Assembly: GCA_018398805.1 (NCBI GenBank)
Contig: JAGFBZ010000854.1
Location: 496,001 to 560,000, forward strand
DNA length: 64,000 bases
Origin: Hirundichthys speculiger
Taxonomy: Eukaryota; Chordata; Actinopteri; Beloniformes; Exocoetidae
Direction of reading: 5' to 3'
Below, in pieces: positions 1 to 46,200 of this stretch. Below the pieces are notes generated by a model, which was given only the letters and a program-made list of their open reading frames with translations, made no database searches and was not told the origin of the DNA. Positions within the stretch are counted from its first letter, which is position 1, and each line of letters opens with the position of its first letter. A program made the position numbers and the translations under genes.

Positions 1-1398
1 CTGCAGACGATGCCGCAGGATGCTGCTTACAGGAAGTACACGGAGCAGCTGGTCAACGAGCGCTTCAACCACGTGAAGACGGTGGGTGGTGGTGGTGGTG
101 GAGGGTCGGGGGTGGAGGGTTGAGGTGGAGGCTGGGTCTGATCTCAGGTTATTTTTTCAGGAACCAGATGTGGAGAAGCTGGAGAAGAAGATCAACTGTG
201 GACAGATAGAAGAAGTTATCTTCCAGGTGGGTTCTGGACACGGATCAGAGGAGGTTCTGAACACGGATCAGAGGAGGTTCTGTTGAATTCAAAAACACTT
301 TATTTATCCCTGAAGGTAAATCAATAGTTCCAGAACCTGTCCTGATCCAAGTCTCCTCAGTGATTCTAGAAGGTTCCAGCTGTGTTCAGGAAGGATCTCC
401 TGTAGATCCGTAGACCCTCTTGAACCTGTGTTGGGTAGAGGATGTTCAGGGTCGTCCATGATGGTCTTCATGTGAAGCTCCTCCTCTGCTCCACCAGCTG
501 GTTCAGGTTCTTTAACACTAGAACCTCCTGGAAGAGCTGCAGCATCTCAGACCATCAGGTGGAAAGTTGAGATCAGATCTCTCAGTTCTGTTTATTGGTT
601 TTAAATTCATCACTGATGTGCTCTGAAGGTGAAACAGTTTTTTCCAGATATAAAAACACATGAATCAGAGTATAAGAACATGAAACGGGTCCATCAGGTC
701 CAGCTGGAGCAGAAGCTCCACCAACCAGACTGTTGGTCTGAGGACTCCAGCTGAGGAGCCATGGAGACCTGAGGACCAGGCTTCTTCAGCTGTTGTCCCC
801 TGATCTGATCTTGGATGGATGAAAACATCAGAACTCATCAGAAACCAGAGTCTCAGCTTATCAAGTCTGTTTAATCAACAGAAGAACATTAAATATGTCA
901 AACATATGTTTAAAAGTGGGTCCATCTGAGCATTAATGTGGTGAAGTATTTATATTTATGTCCCTCCTTATTGACAGCAGCTCTGTTCATGATCAAACGA
1001 TGACGTTTACTTCATAGTTACAATTAAAAACTATTAACACATTCATGAACACTGAAACATGAAACTGGTCTGCTCTCACTGTCCATCAGGGAGGTCTTCA
1101 TTCACTGCTGATGGGGCAGCTGTCAATCAAACAGTGACCACGCCCCTAATTATCCCCAAATGAGCGTTTGAATATTTTAGTTCAGGCTCATAATTTCATG
1201 GACTTCAGCTGTCTTTAATGCTTCTTCATTTTTGCTTTAGCATATTACTGACCCACCAGAAGTTGTCTCTAACTGGTTCTGGTTCTGGTTCTGCAGGCCG
1301 AGTGTGAGCTGGGTCTGTCCAGGAAGATGTCTGAGTGGAAACCGTGGGAGCCACTGGTGGAGGAGCCCCCCCCAAACCAGTGGAAGTGGCCCATCTGA
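1..1398 (+). CDS. NDUFA5: NDUFA5, last three exons (partial, 5' end outside window)
   Basis: NDUFA5 is an accessory subunit of mitochondrial respiratory complex I, in the matrix arm. Three exons are read: 1-81, 161-226 and 1297-1398 (stop TGA 1396-1398), all junctions phase 0. Exon a reads [19 protein letters not shown] then HVKT; exon b starts [10 protein letters not shown] and ends EEVIFQ; exon c holds the family hallmark KPWEPLVEE and ends QWKWPI. This matches the C-terminal two thirds of the roughly 116-residue vertebrate protein. Donors are acg|gtgggt and cag|gtgggt; acceptors are ttttttcag and ttctgcag. The first six bases (ctgcag) could themselves be an acceptor, so the true start of exon a is uncertain. 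The gene runs tail-to-tail into COG5: only 110 bases separate the two stop codons, so the 3' UTRs probably overlap. No frameshift is seen. Confidence 0.95.
227..1296 (+). other. NDUFA5 last intron, no feature recognised
   Basis: This is the intron between the last two NDUFA5 exons. Bases 235-280 carry a short direct duplication (ggatcagaggaggttctg twice). No gene, RNA gene or recognisable transposon was seen in the rest. Confidence 0.6.
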
Positions 1399-1417
1399 GT
1401 CTGTTCTTTTCATCGTC

Positions 1418-1436
1418 AATAAAACTCTGAAATAAA
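1418..1436 (+). terminator. NDUFA5: NDUFA5 polyadenylation signals
   Basis: Two AATAAA hexamers occur at 1418-1423 and 1431-1436, 20-33 bases after the NDUFA5 stop. They lie just before the end of the COG5 coding sequence on the other strand. Confidence 0.75.
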
Positions 1437-1508
1437 TGAATTCTGGTTGTTTTCTTCATGTTAATCCCACCGAGCAGTCACATGACCACCTCCTGTAGCT
1501 CCTCCTCC

Positions 1509-35054
<33,546 letters not shown>

Positions 35055-35063
35055 GGTGACGGA

Positions 35064-35075
35064 CCAATGACGTGG
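35064..35075 (-). promoter_or_regulatory. COG5: CCAAT plus UPRE-like site just upstream of the COG5 start
   Basis: Plus-strand CCAATGACGTGG overlaps a CCAAT box and TGACGTGG, the classic XBP1/ATF6 unfolded-protein-response element. It lies 10-21 bases upstream of the COG5 ATG. COG5 serves the secretory pathway, so such a site is plausible, but this is a motif match only. Confidence 0.4.
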
Positions 35076-35224
35076 TCCGCTTCTTCTCCTCTGATTCAAA
35101 AGAGTCACTGTTGGAGCGACACCGACACCAGGCGGTGGACAAAGGAACTGCACCCAAACAGAACAGAAAATGATAATCGAAGAGAAAAATAGGAAATATA
35201 TCTGGTACTGTTTCTGGTCCCTTT

Positions 35225-36490
35225 ACTGACTCTAGGTCCTGGTGTTAACTCTGGTCCATTTACTGACTCTGGTCCTGGTTCTGACTCTGGTCCTGGTTCT
35301 GACTCTGGTCCCTTTACTGACTCTGGTCCTGACTCTGGTCCTGGTCCTGACTCTGGTCCCTTTACTGACTTTGGTCCTGCAGTTGACTCTGGTCCATTTA
35401 CTGACTCTGGTCCTGGTTCTGACTCTGGTCCTGGTCCTGCCTCTGGTCCTGGGTCTGACTCTGGTCCTGGTCCTGACTCTGGTCCTGGTTCTGACTCTCG
35501 TCCCTTTACTGACTCTGGTCCTGACTCTGGTCCTGGATCTGACTCTGGTCCTGGTTCTGACTCTGGTCCTGGTCCTGACTCTGGTCCTGGATCTGACTCT
35601 GGTCTTGGTTCTGACTCTGGTCCTGGTTCTGACTCTGGTCTTGTCCTGACTCTAGTCCTGCAGCAGACTCTGGTCCTGGATCTGACTCTCGTCCCTTTAC
35701 TGACTCTGGTCCTGGATCTAACCCTGGTCCTGGTTCTGACTCTGGTCTTGTCCTGACTCTGGTCCTGGATCTGACTCTGGTCCTGGTTCTGACTCTGGTC
35801 CTGGTCCTGACTCTGGTCGTGCAGCAGACTCTGGTCCTGGATCTGACCCTGGTCCTGGTTCTGACTCTGGTCTTGTCCTGACTCTGGTCCTGGTTCTGAC
35901 TCTGGCCCTGGTTCTGACTCTGGTCCTGCAGCTGACTCTTGGTCCTGGTTCTGACTCTGGTCCTGGTCCTGACTCTGGTCCTGCAGCTGACTCTGGTCCT
36001 GGATCTGACTCTTGTCCTGGTTCTGACTCTAGTCCTGGTTCTGACTCTGGTCCTGGTTCTGACTCTGGTCCTGGTCCTGACTCTGGTCCTGGATCTGACT
36101 CTAGTCCTGGTTCTGACTCTGGTCCTGGTCCTGACTCTGGTCCTGCAGCTGACTCTGGTCCTGGTTCTGACTCTGGTCCTGAAGCTGACTCTGGTCCTGG
36201 TTCTGACTCTGGTCCTGGTTCTGACTCTGGTCCTGGTCTGACTCTGGTCCTGGTTCTGACTCTGGTCCTGGTTCTGACTCTGGTCCTGGTCCTGACTCTG
36301 GTCCTGGATCTGACTCTAGTCCTGGTTCTGACTCTGGTCCTGGTCCTGACTCTGGTCCTGCAGCTGACTCTGGTCCTGGTCCTGACTCTAGTCCTGGTTC
36401 TGACTCTAGTCGTGGTTCTGACTCTGGTCCTGCAGCTGACTCTGATCCATTTACTGACTCTGGTCCTGCAGCTGACTCTGGTCCTGTCCT
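35225..36490. repeat. 18-bp CTCTGGTCCTGGTTCTGA minisatellite between COG5 and CAPRIN2
   Basis: About 1.27 kb of 18-base units (ctctggtcctggttctga) with variants (ctgcag, ccattta, cctttact) fill most of the divergent intergenic space. The open frames (LTLVLVLTLV on plus, GPESEPG-type on minus) are repeat translations, not genes. Confidence 0.92.
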
Positions 36491-36508
36491 ACCTGCTGGT
36501 TCTGGTGA

Positions 36509-36634
36509 TGACGTCACAGCTGAGCGCTCCGGGTGTCCAGGTGATGCAGTACCTGCTCCACCTCTGGGCGTGCTCTGGATCAGCTCGAACCGGATGTGGT
36601 CTGGGTGGCTCGTGAGGCAGCGGCGCTATATAAA
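36509..36634 (+). promoter_or_regulatory. CAPRIN2: CAPRIN2 core promoter: CRE and TATA box
   Basis: A full palindromic CRE (TGACGTCA, 36509-36516) is followed by TATATAAA at 36627-36634 (ggcgcTATATAAAgg), which places transcription start near 36660. A non-coding first exon would then splice to an acceptor near 37218 (tctgtccag|ctccatc), 8 bases before the CAPRIN2 ATG. The exon limits are inferred. Confidence 0.6.
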
Positions 36635-37225
36635 GGTAGGAGCGGCCACGCGCGATCTCCGCGAGCTCAACATCACAGTCGGAACCGCCCGCTGCTGCAC
36701 TTCCGGACGATTCTGGACGAGGACTGGAGAGCCGCAGAACGAGGTGGATCAGCGGGGGTTCTGGTGGTCAGCGGGGGTTCTGGTGGATCTCAGCGGGGGT
36801 TCTGGTGGTCAGCGGGGGTTCTGGTGGATGTGATATGGGCTCGGGTGAAATGCTGAATGAAGGAAAAGTTCTGCTGATTCTTCTGGAATATCTGAATCTG
36901 AGTTCTGTTTGCGGAGCCACGCGGTGCCGGTGCCGGTCCCGGTCCTGGTTCTGGTACCAGACCCGGTAACGGCTCTGGTCCTGGTGGTTTTCCTTGGTTC
37001 TGGTGTATTATCCGACCGGGTCGGAACAATCCTCTGATTTCGCTCAGCTGTTTGCGGCGCATGCGTCTGCACGTGTGAGCTGCGCGGTCTCGTGGCCTCT
37101 GGATCTGCATTGTCACGGACCTGGCTGGCGGTCCAGACCGCGAGGCTCTGTCCGGTTCTGGTTTGTCTGTGGTTCTGGTTCTGGTTCTGCTCCTGATCCC
37201 TGTGTCTTCTCTGTCCAGCTCCATC

Positions 37226-40200
37226 ATGGTGCAGCTGTCTCCCTCACCTGTCCTGGACGCGACTGTCCCAGATGAGGAGAACCAGGAGGGCTCGCTGGAC
37301 CCGGTCCCGTCTGAGGGCCTGGAGGTCCTGCAGAACCTGCAGCTGAGCCTGGAAGTGTCCACCTGTTACCATGGATACGAGACCTACATAGAAGATGGGC
37401 TCATCTGTCTGAAGCACAAGATCCGGAACCTGGAGAAGAAGAAGGTGAGATGGTTCTGACTTGGTTCTGGTCCAGGCTCTGAGATTCTGACCCATCTGTT
37501 CTGTTTGCAGCTGAAGCTGAAGGATTACCAGAAAGAGGCTGAGTCTGGGCGAGTCCCTGAACAAAGACCAGAAGGTAAGACATGGACCTTCAGAACCAGG
37601 GTCCCAGGCCCGTCGGGTCTTCTCATCCCGGCTGGTGTTTTTCAGGCAGCTGCAGAGAAGTACGATGAAGTGATCCATAACCTGGACTTTGCTCGAGAGC
37701 TGCATAGAACCCTGGACGGCCTGACCCAGAACGTAAGTGTTTGGTTCTGTTTTGTTTGGTCTCCAGTCCAGTTCTTTGGTTCTGTTTGGTTTGGTGCCTA
37801 AAACCTGAGCCTCTGTTCTGTTGGGTCCAGTGTGTTCTGTTGGGTCAAGTGTTTGGAGGATGAGTGGAGTTGAACTATTTGCTTCAGTTTGGAGGCTTGG
37901 ACCTTTTGGTTCTGCTGGGTTCTTTTGGTCCTTGGCTCTTTTTGATTCAGTGTTGGGGTTGATTTGGTCCACAGGTTCTGCTGGGTTTGGCCTGCAGTCC
38001 TGCTGGATTAATTGGTCCTGTTGGGCCACAGGTTCTTCTACGACCCAATGAAGGTCAGACAGAATTCAAAAGTTCTGTTAGAACATCTGTTATAGTTGAC
38101 CAAAAACCTTGGTGCACATTTGGATCTGTTGTTGGACCAGAACGTGGACTGGTCTTGGGTTGATGGACAGCAGTGGTTCTGGTCCCTCTGAACTCCAGAG
38201 CTTCAGTTCTGGTCTCGTGTGTTGGGTTCTGAAGAATGAGAGGAGAGCTGTGGTGAAACGGGTTTTCTGTAGAACTCCTGCCCCTCACTACAGCATTCTT
38301 GGGTCGGTACCGGGCCCGCGGGTCATCTCCGGGCTGCCGCCTTATTTTACTGGAGGACTGTAATGTTCTGGTTTGGGTTTCTAGTCTCCAACTGCTCCAG
38401 AACTCAGCAGCTCATGTGCTGATGAAGGGTCAGGGGTTAACCTTAATCCTAACCCGGGTTAGGGGTTAACTCTAACCCCTAACCCCTAGGTGTTCCCGGG
38501 TTCTTCAGAACCCGGGAACACCTGTTCTGACATCACTGCAGTGATGTTTCAGGATCCATTTAAGGTTCTTTTACTGGTTTTAAATGTCTTAACAGTCTTG
38601 GGCCATCCTGACCTGCTCGTGGACCCTGAGGTCCTCTGGTTCTGGCCTTTGACCATCCCAGAGTTCTGGTTCTGAACTGTGGACCAGCCTGGAGGAGAAC
38701 ATCAGGACCAGAGAGACTGTTGAGATGTTTAAAGGAGGCTCCAGACTCACCTTTTAACCTGGCTTTGACCTCAGTCCTGTTACTTTTATTCTAGTGCTCT
38801 TAATCTGTAATGATTTTAATGATTTAAGTCTTAAAAAATTTAAAATAATTTTATTACCTTTAAATCCTTACATTTTATTTTTACATCCTTAGATTTTACA
38901 TTTTCATATTTTTATACATTTTATTACTGTATCTATAGCCTGTTTTTATCCTGTTTTAGTCTTTTATCTGTTAGTTTTCAGCTCCAGTGTTTCCCACTGG
39001 CAGGTGTGTCTGGTTCTGTTCCTTGGAGGACTGTCTCCAGATGTTCCCTGGTTACTGGTTTTAAATGTCTGGGGCTCCTGGACCTGGGGGTTAACATCCC
39101 AGAGTTCTGGTTCTGACCAGCTGAGGAGAACATCAGGACCAGAGAGACTGTTGATGTTTAAAGGAGGGTCCAGACTCACCTTTTAACTTCAGTCCTGTTA
39201 CTTTTATTCTACTGCTCTTAATCTGTAATGATTTTAATGATTTAAGTCTTAAGATGCACAAAGATTTAAAATAATTTTATTACCTTTAAATCCTTAAATT
39301 TTATTTTTACATCCTTAGATTTTACATTTTCATATTTCTATACATTTTATTACTGTATCTATTGTCCGTTTTTATCCTGTTTTAATCTTTTAATCTGTTA
39401 GTTTTCAGCTCCAGTGTTTCCTCCACACTTGCAGGGACGTGGTCTTGGAGATCCCCCAGACCTGGAGGACTGGGGGGGGCTCTGCAGCAGGTGTAGGTCT
39501 ACCCTGGTCTATCAGGGTTGGGGTGGTCTCTGGGATGGCGCCCCCTGTGGTTGCAGGCTGCGGCTCCTCCCATAGCTGGTTCCTCCTCACCTGGATCCTC
39601 AGGGTCCTGATAAGTTACTGAACCGTTTACAGTAATCCCCCAGACCTGGTGGTTAATGGGGGCTGTGACCCCCCCGCGAATGTATATGTACATACAGTAC
39701 ATGTATACATGTACACGCGTACGCAAAATCTACGGAAGGTACACACACTTCAACATCTCTCCTCTGTGCTGACGAGAGCCAGAGCCGGAGCTGGGGGGAC
39801 GCGTGTCAGCCAATCAGCTACAGACAACCGATGACACAGTGATGCCCGTCATAGCAGCCAATCACAGGTCTTGATATTCATTCATGGGGCCTCCATGTCG
39901 GCTCTTGTTGCTTCCTGAGACTTCGTTCTTGATGTGATGGGTTTCGCTTCAGCCTCGTGCACTTCAGTTGATTTTTTTCAAATTATTTTCCCATATTTTT
40001 TTTTTCGATGGATATTTTTGAAACGTCCAATGTACTGAGACCGCGAAGTGTGAGGGATTACTGTACTTTGTAGTGTGTGTGTGTGTGTGTGTGACAGGGA
40101 TGGGTTTTTATTATCTGTTGTGTTTCTATGTGTTTTGTGTATCTATTTGTATCCTATAGTGATAGGACTTTGTGTTGCATTTTAAACGTATAAAAAGTTC

Positions 40201-43200
40201 TATATGAATAAAGTGTTGGTTGATTGATTCTCACATCAGCCCCAGATTCAGCAGGTGTCCTTTAATTAATAATGATAAACCAGTGTTTCGGTGGACATAT
40301 TTCCAGACGTTTGTTCTGATCAGTTGCTATGTTTCATGTTGTTGAAGGTACTTCCTGTTTCCAGGTACTGCTGGATTAGTCGATCCTGTCCTTGATGACA
40401 TCCTGAAACTGGGCTCATCTGGAGCTCAGCTGCTGGTTCTGGTTTAGATGTTATTAGAACCTGATGGGCAGGGACAAGTTCTTCATCAGCTGGTCTTCTT
40501 GACAACATGGTTGGACTTCAGATCCACTAATGAGCCAGATGAGTTTAATCTTCAGTTGACAAAGTGAAGATCATTCTAGTTTTAAGAGGTAGATGTTCCT
40601 CAGAAGTTCCAGAGCGCTGCATGGTTGCTGGACATCAGATCTGACTGAAGCTGGTGAGAATGAGACTGAGGGTCCAGATCTGAGGGTCCAGGTCTGAGGA
40701 CCACCAGCTGATGGACGCTGCTTCGGTCTCTGCTGGTCCTGAAATGATCTGATGGACCTTGAACTCATCAGGATCTGTGGTATCAGAGAAGCAGAGGTCA
40801 TGATCTCTGCTCCAGGAAAGGTCCAGGTCCAGACCTTTGACAGCTGCTGCCATCAGCAGAACCAGGGGTTCACTCCTGGTTCTGATGATGGCAGCAGATG
40901 TCATAAGAACCAGGAGTTGACACTTCTAATGGACCTCTCTAGATCAGGACACGAGGACGCAACAGTCATGGACTCATGGCAGGTGGGAGATGTGTCGCTG
41001 TCCTCCGGACCACAAGCCCCAGTCTGGTTGTAGTTGAGGTCTCTGGTTGGTGCTGAGGACCAGCTGGAGGTCCACATCATCTCAGTCTGTCTGGTGTCTT
41101 CTGTCCTCTGGTCTCCTCTGAGATTTCAGTCTGAGTCAGGGTTTGGTGGTTGAAGCAGGTTGGATGAGACCGTCAGAGGATGAAGGACCCTGAGATCTGC
41201 TGCAGGACTACAGTTGGTCCTGGTTCTGGATCAAACCGTTAATATAAATACACAGACAGTTGTTAGAAATCAGCTATTGTTGTTTTTTTTGTTTGTTTTT
41301 TTTTCATCTCTGGAGACCAGGTCAGTCAGGTCCCTCTGAACCCCAGAACTGAAGCCCTGGGGTTCAGAGGGACCAGACTGTCCTGGACACCAGACCAGAA
41401 CTGGGGCCCTGGCGCTCAGAGGGACCCAACTGTCCTGGACTTGAGCTCGGTCTGGTCTACGTGGACTTAAACCAGTTTTTCATGTCCTGCAGCTGCTCAA
41501 GGCTCAGAAGAAAGCATCTAAGAAGGAGCAGCTGGTGAAGATGGAGGCAGAGAGGAGGCGCCTGTCCCTGGTTCTGAAGATCCAAAACCTCCTGACCAGT
41601 CTGCAGCTGGACCACGTCTGTAGAGACCTGCTGGCTGGACACAACCAGGCCCCTCACATCCCAGCCCCCCAGCTTGCAGCGCCTGAACCAGCTGGCCTCA
41701 ACGCTGGGGGTCACCAGAGACCAGAGGCTCAGGTGAGGTGAGGGGAGGGGAGGGGAATGGGGGGGGGGGTCTGTCTCCAGATCAGCTGGTCCTGTGACAA
41801 CCACAGCTGCTGTGCAGAGGCTGCTGGGAAATCTGATTAAACCAATGAGAATGAAATGATTGAAAACTGGAGATGAAACTATGGGACAGTTGACAACTCT
41901 GATATGGGGGGGGGGCAGTGGAGGGAGACATAGCGGGGGGAGGAGCTGTTGGGCAGGAAGATGATGCTTAGATGCTGAACCTGGTGTCCAGGTGGCAGTA
42001 ATGACCGTGGCTGACCTTCAGGTGGCAGTAATGACCGTGGCTGACCTCCAGGTGGCAGCAATGACCGTGGCTGACCTCCAGGTGGCAGTAATGACCCCGG
42101 TTGACCTCCAGGTAGCAGTAATGACCCTGGCTGACCTCCAGGTGGCAGTAATGACCCCGGCTGACCTCTAGGTGGCAGTAATGACCCCGGCTGACCTCTA
42201 GGTGACAGTAATGACCCTGGCCTACCTCCAGGTGGCAGTAATGACCCTGGCTGACCTCCAGGTAGCAGTAATGACCCTGGCTGACCTCCAGGTGGCAGTA
42301 ATGACCCCGGCTGACCTCTAGGTGGCAGTAATGACCCCGGCTGACCTCTAGGTGGCAGTAATGACCCTGGCCTACCTCCAGGTGGCAGTAATGACCCTGG
42401 CTGACCTCCAGGTGGCAGCAATGACCCAGGCTGACCTCTAGGTGGCTGTAATGACCCCGGCTGACCTCCAGGTGGCGGTAATGACCCCGGCTGACCTCCA
42501 GGTGGCGGTAATGACCCCGGTTGACCTCCAGGTGGCGGTAATGACCCCGGCTGACCTCTAGGTGGCGGTAATGACCCTGGCTGACCTCCAGGTGGTGCTG
42601 TAGCACGTTGTACTGGTATCTCACTGCTTCGAGTCTGAAACTGATTTCTTAGTTCCAGCCTTTAAAAGCTAATTTCCAGAAGTCTGAAGGTGAATATAAA
42701 CTTGTAGTCGTTCATAAGATAAGATATTCCTTTATTTGTCCCACAATGGGGAAATTTACATCGTTACAGCAGCAAGTTAGATTAGCAATAAAAAAGAGAA
42801 AAGGACAACAATAGAATGGGATAAAACAATAATAAAAACAAACAATAACTACAAAAGAGAATATATAATAAATAATAAATAATAACTCTGACTTTATTTA
42901 CAAGGATATGTTGGTAGTGATTACTACACACAGTGATTACTACTAGCCAATTTCCCCTCGGGGATTATTAAGTATTTTCAATTCAATTCAATACACCTGA
43001 GATAAGTTATTGCACGTCAATGAGTATGTATATGTATATTGCACATCATGTTCATCTACTGACGGCTCTGATTAAATTATTAATTTAACCATCTGTTTGA
43101 CTGTCACATTTGTTCCAATGTTTAGAGTTAATGAAACGTCATATGGACCAATCAGAGAAGCCCACTGGGATTAGTAATGTGATATTTGGGTTCTGACTAG

Positions 43201-46200
43201 TTAGTGTGATTAAAGCTCCAGTTATCTGATGTCCAGATGGTCCGTCAGGATCTACTAATATTAGTGATGCTCATCAGGCTCTAGATCCATGTCATGTGGA
43301 GAGACTTGGGCCAGAAGGAGGTGCTCCGTGTTCGAGTATAATCCTCTGAAGCCTCCGTTTCATCAGCTGTAATTTGATGATTGTTTTAAATCTTGGAGTT
43401 TCCTCCAGCTGTGTTCTTCTGCTCATCTCCCTCAGACAGACCTTCAGCTGGGTTTCAGATCTGCTTGGATCAGAGTTTAGATCCATGTTTCCAGGACAGC
43501 TCAGCTGGAGGTCAGTCAGAGGTGAGACCACGTTGAGGACCTGGCTAATGTCCTGTCCTCGTCATGTCGTGTTGTAGTTTGGAGGAACAGATGGAGAAGG
43601 CTTCTCTGGCCTACATGGACCTGTTGGACGGGAACGGACAAACCAGTGGCCGGATCCACATGTAAGTCTCTGAAGGAACAGTGATGCAGGTCTGTAGATG
43701 ATGTCATCACGGTGCCGTGTGACCCATCGTTGATGGTCTAGATGCAGCCCCGCCTCCATCCAACCCCATTTACTCTTTAAGCCTTTAATTAACCAGGTAA
43801 GTCTAGTGAGAACCTGTTCTCATTAACGACGACGAACCCGGCTAAGAGGCAGCGTTAATTAAGAGCAGGCATGGAGATGGACAACCTGGAAGAAAAAGGC
43901 ATAAAACCAATGATCCAGTTTCAGTGTTTAATCACATATGTACATGTAGAACATACATGGAGGCCGATGTGAAACTGAAACTGGCTCATTATCCTCCTCC
44001 TACGTCAGTGCGTCTCCAAAATGTGTTATGATGGATTTTCTGATGAAACTGAACCCTTGAAGGTGAGAAGTAAAGAAACTCCGGGATTTGTGGAAGTTAA
44101 ACCTGCTCCTGACCAGGTTTAGTTCAGTTACTGCAGTAACAGACTCATAGACTTAGTTAGCTTGATTTCTACTACAGTCTCCATCACGTCAGAGTAGCTT
44201 CAGTCACATAAATCAAGGCTCTTTGTTCCAGAAACATCTGCATGTCCACAGCTGTTGGACTTAAGGTGGCATCTTCAGGGTCAGGACCAGAGGTCTCGTT
44301 TATTCAATTCAATTCAATTCAATTCAATTCAGCTTTATTTGTATAGCGTCTGTAACAATGTAAACTGTCTCCAGGCGCTTTACAGAGACCCAGATCATGA
44401 CCCCCGAGCAAATATCATTAACTAAAATTATAATATTAAATCCAATCAATAATAATGGCAGGTAAAAAAAATTCCCACAGAGGGAGAAAATAACCTTTAA
44501 GCCAAACAGTGTCAAGAAAAAAAATCCACTTTAAGAGGAAGAGACCTGGACCAGTCAGCAGTTTTACAGAAATGTGAGGACCTCACCATCATCTCTGAAG
44601 GAGCTGGAACAGGTTCTGTTCCCAGGAACAAAACACCTGAAGCCACTTCCAGACAACGATGATGCTACAAAGACATTTCTGGACATCTCCTTCCTTATTC
44701 GTGTCCACTCTGCTTTTGCAGTGATACCTGGAAGCCGTGGTATTTCCTTCCCAGGATGCTTTCATGAAGCGTTGTTGTTCCACAATCTGAAGATGTTCCT
44801 TTCCTCTGTGGTCCACCATCACCAACACCCTGATGTCTCACTGATAAACGACAAGAAGTCTAGAGTTTCTACCTGCGTGTCCCTGGGACACGGCTGCGGG
44901 ACACGGCTGTGCTCCGTCTCCAGTGGAGTTGTGATGTCACCACAGCTGGAGGACTGAGCTTCAGCAGGTGGAGGCTCCTCCAGGTTGCCTGGACGACCTT
45001 TGTCCCAGTACCGGTGGTGGTGAATGTGCTGTTGGACAGCAGGCTGAGCTGTCTCACGTCCCTGTGATGGCAGGACTGATCTTCAGAGTTTGCTGCCATC
45101 TCCTGCCCGTCTTTCTCCGTTTCTACGTCGTAATGCGGCAGCAACAGAACGCTGCTCCACCTCCTGGACCAGGTGGAGAACCAGAAGAACAGCAACTCAA
45201 AATCTGGACCATTTGTCCTCTAAATGTGTTTTATCTTCACTGTACATACAAATTTACTTCCATTTGTAGGGTTAGGGTAAGCCCTTCAGGTGTCTCCAGG
45301 ACCTGAACCTGAGCAGCTTGGTTAAAGCAGGAGCTCTGAGTGTCGAGAACTGAGCCTGTTCTGGTCTCTTTTTCCTTCTTTTTTTAGATAAGTTGCTGAA
45401 GGAGGAGCTCCTCAGACTGATGAATTACAAGTACTTCAGCTGTCTTCCACCTCCACCTACCAAACCTCCAGAGTTCCTGAGCTCCAGCAGCTGCAGCAGT
45501 AAGATCACCCTAACCCGCTGACACTAAAACCTTCAGGGCTGATCCTGGTCCACATGAGGGTTGGTTTCACTCTTAAACAAATGACTAACTCCAAGTTCAG
45601 TCTAGTTTTAGTTCAAATGAAAGTGATTGGTCCAGATCTGTCAGAAACCATGGAGACCTTGTCCTGGTCCTGACAACCTCGCTGTGTTGTCTTGTTGATC
45701 AGGGTCAGGGTTAGTCACGTTGGTTGTAACACAGACACAACTACAGGGAACTTGGTTTTGAACTACTTGCCTTGAAAATGGTTTATTGCAAACTGATATT
45801 TGTCTTTTTCTGGGGGGCGGGGTTTCCTGTCAGACATGTTAAAGTCCAAACCAACCGAGGCGTCCAAGGAGGTAAGACTGCTTTGATCTCAGCTGAGCTT
45901 TGACTCAACGTTCTCCAGAATCCACTGATCTGACGGTGATATTGCAGTTTTTCAATAGACTGTACCTGGCAGACGTGGAGGCTCCGCCCACTCGGACCTG
46001 GAAGGAGGATTTCCAGGCCATGAAGGAGCGGGAGCCTCCGGACAGCTGGGATGCAGAAATCCCAGATGAACCTTCATCACCACAAACTGCAGTCCAGAAA
46101 CGTTGGAGAGGAGCTGCCACCTTCATCCCCAAAGTGGTCCCAGGAGTCTCCAAGAAACCACCTCCCAGCAAACAGGTGAAGTACTGACTCTTCTAGATCT

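Noticed and set aside
35242..36517. Open frames on both strands (LTLVLVLTLV-type and GPESEPG-type) between COG5 and CAPRIN2
   Set aside because: They are read-through of the 18-bp minisatellite. The hydrophobic frame looks membrane-like only because of the repeat.
36790..37362. Minus-strand 190-codon frame opposite the CAPRIN2 5' exon
   Set aside because: It is antisense to the conserved CAPRIN2 exon and has no recognisable domain; arginine/proline-rich composition reflects GC-rich repeat sequence.
41879..42624. Minus-strand frames of 180 and 218 codons with regular 10-residue repeats
   Set aside because: These come from the 30-bp minisatellite. Two frames at once being open is the signature of a repeat, not a repetitive protein.
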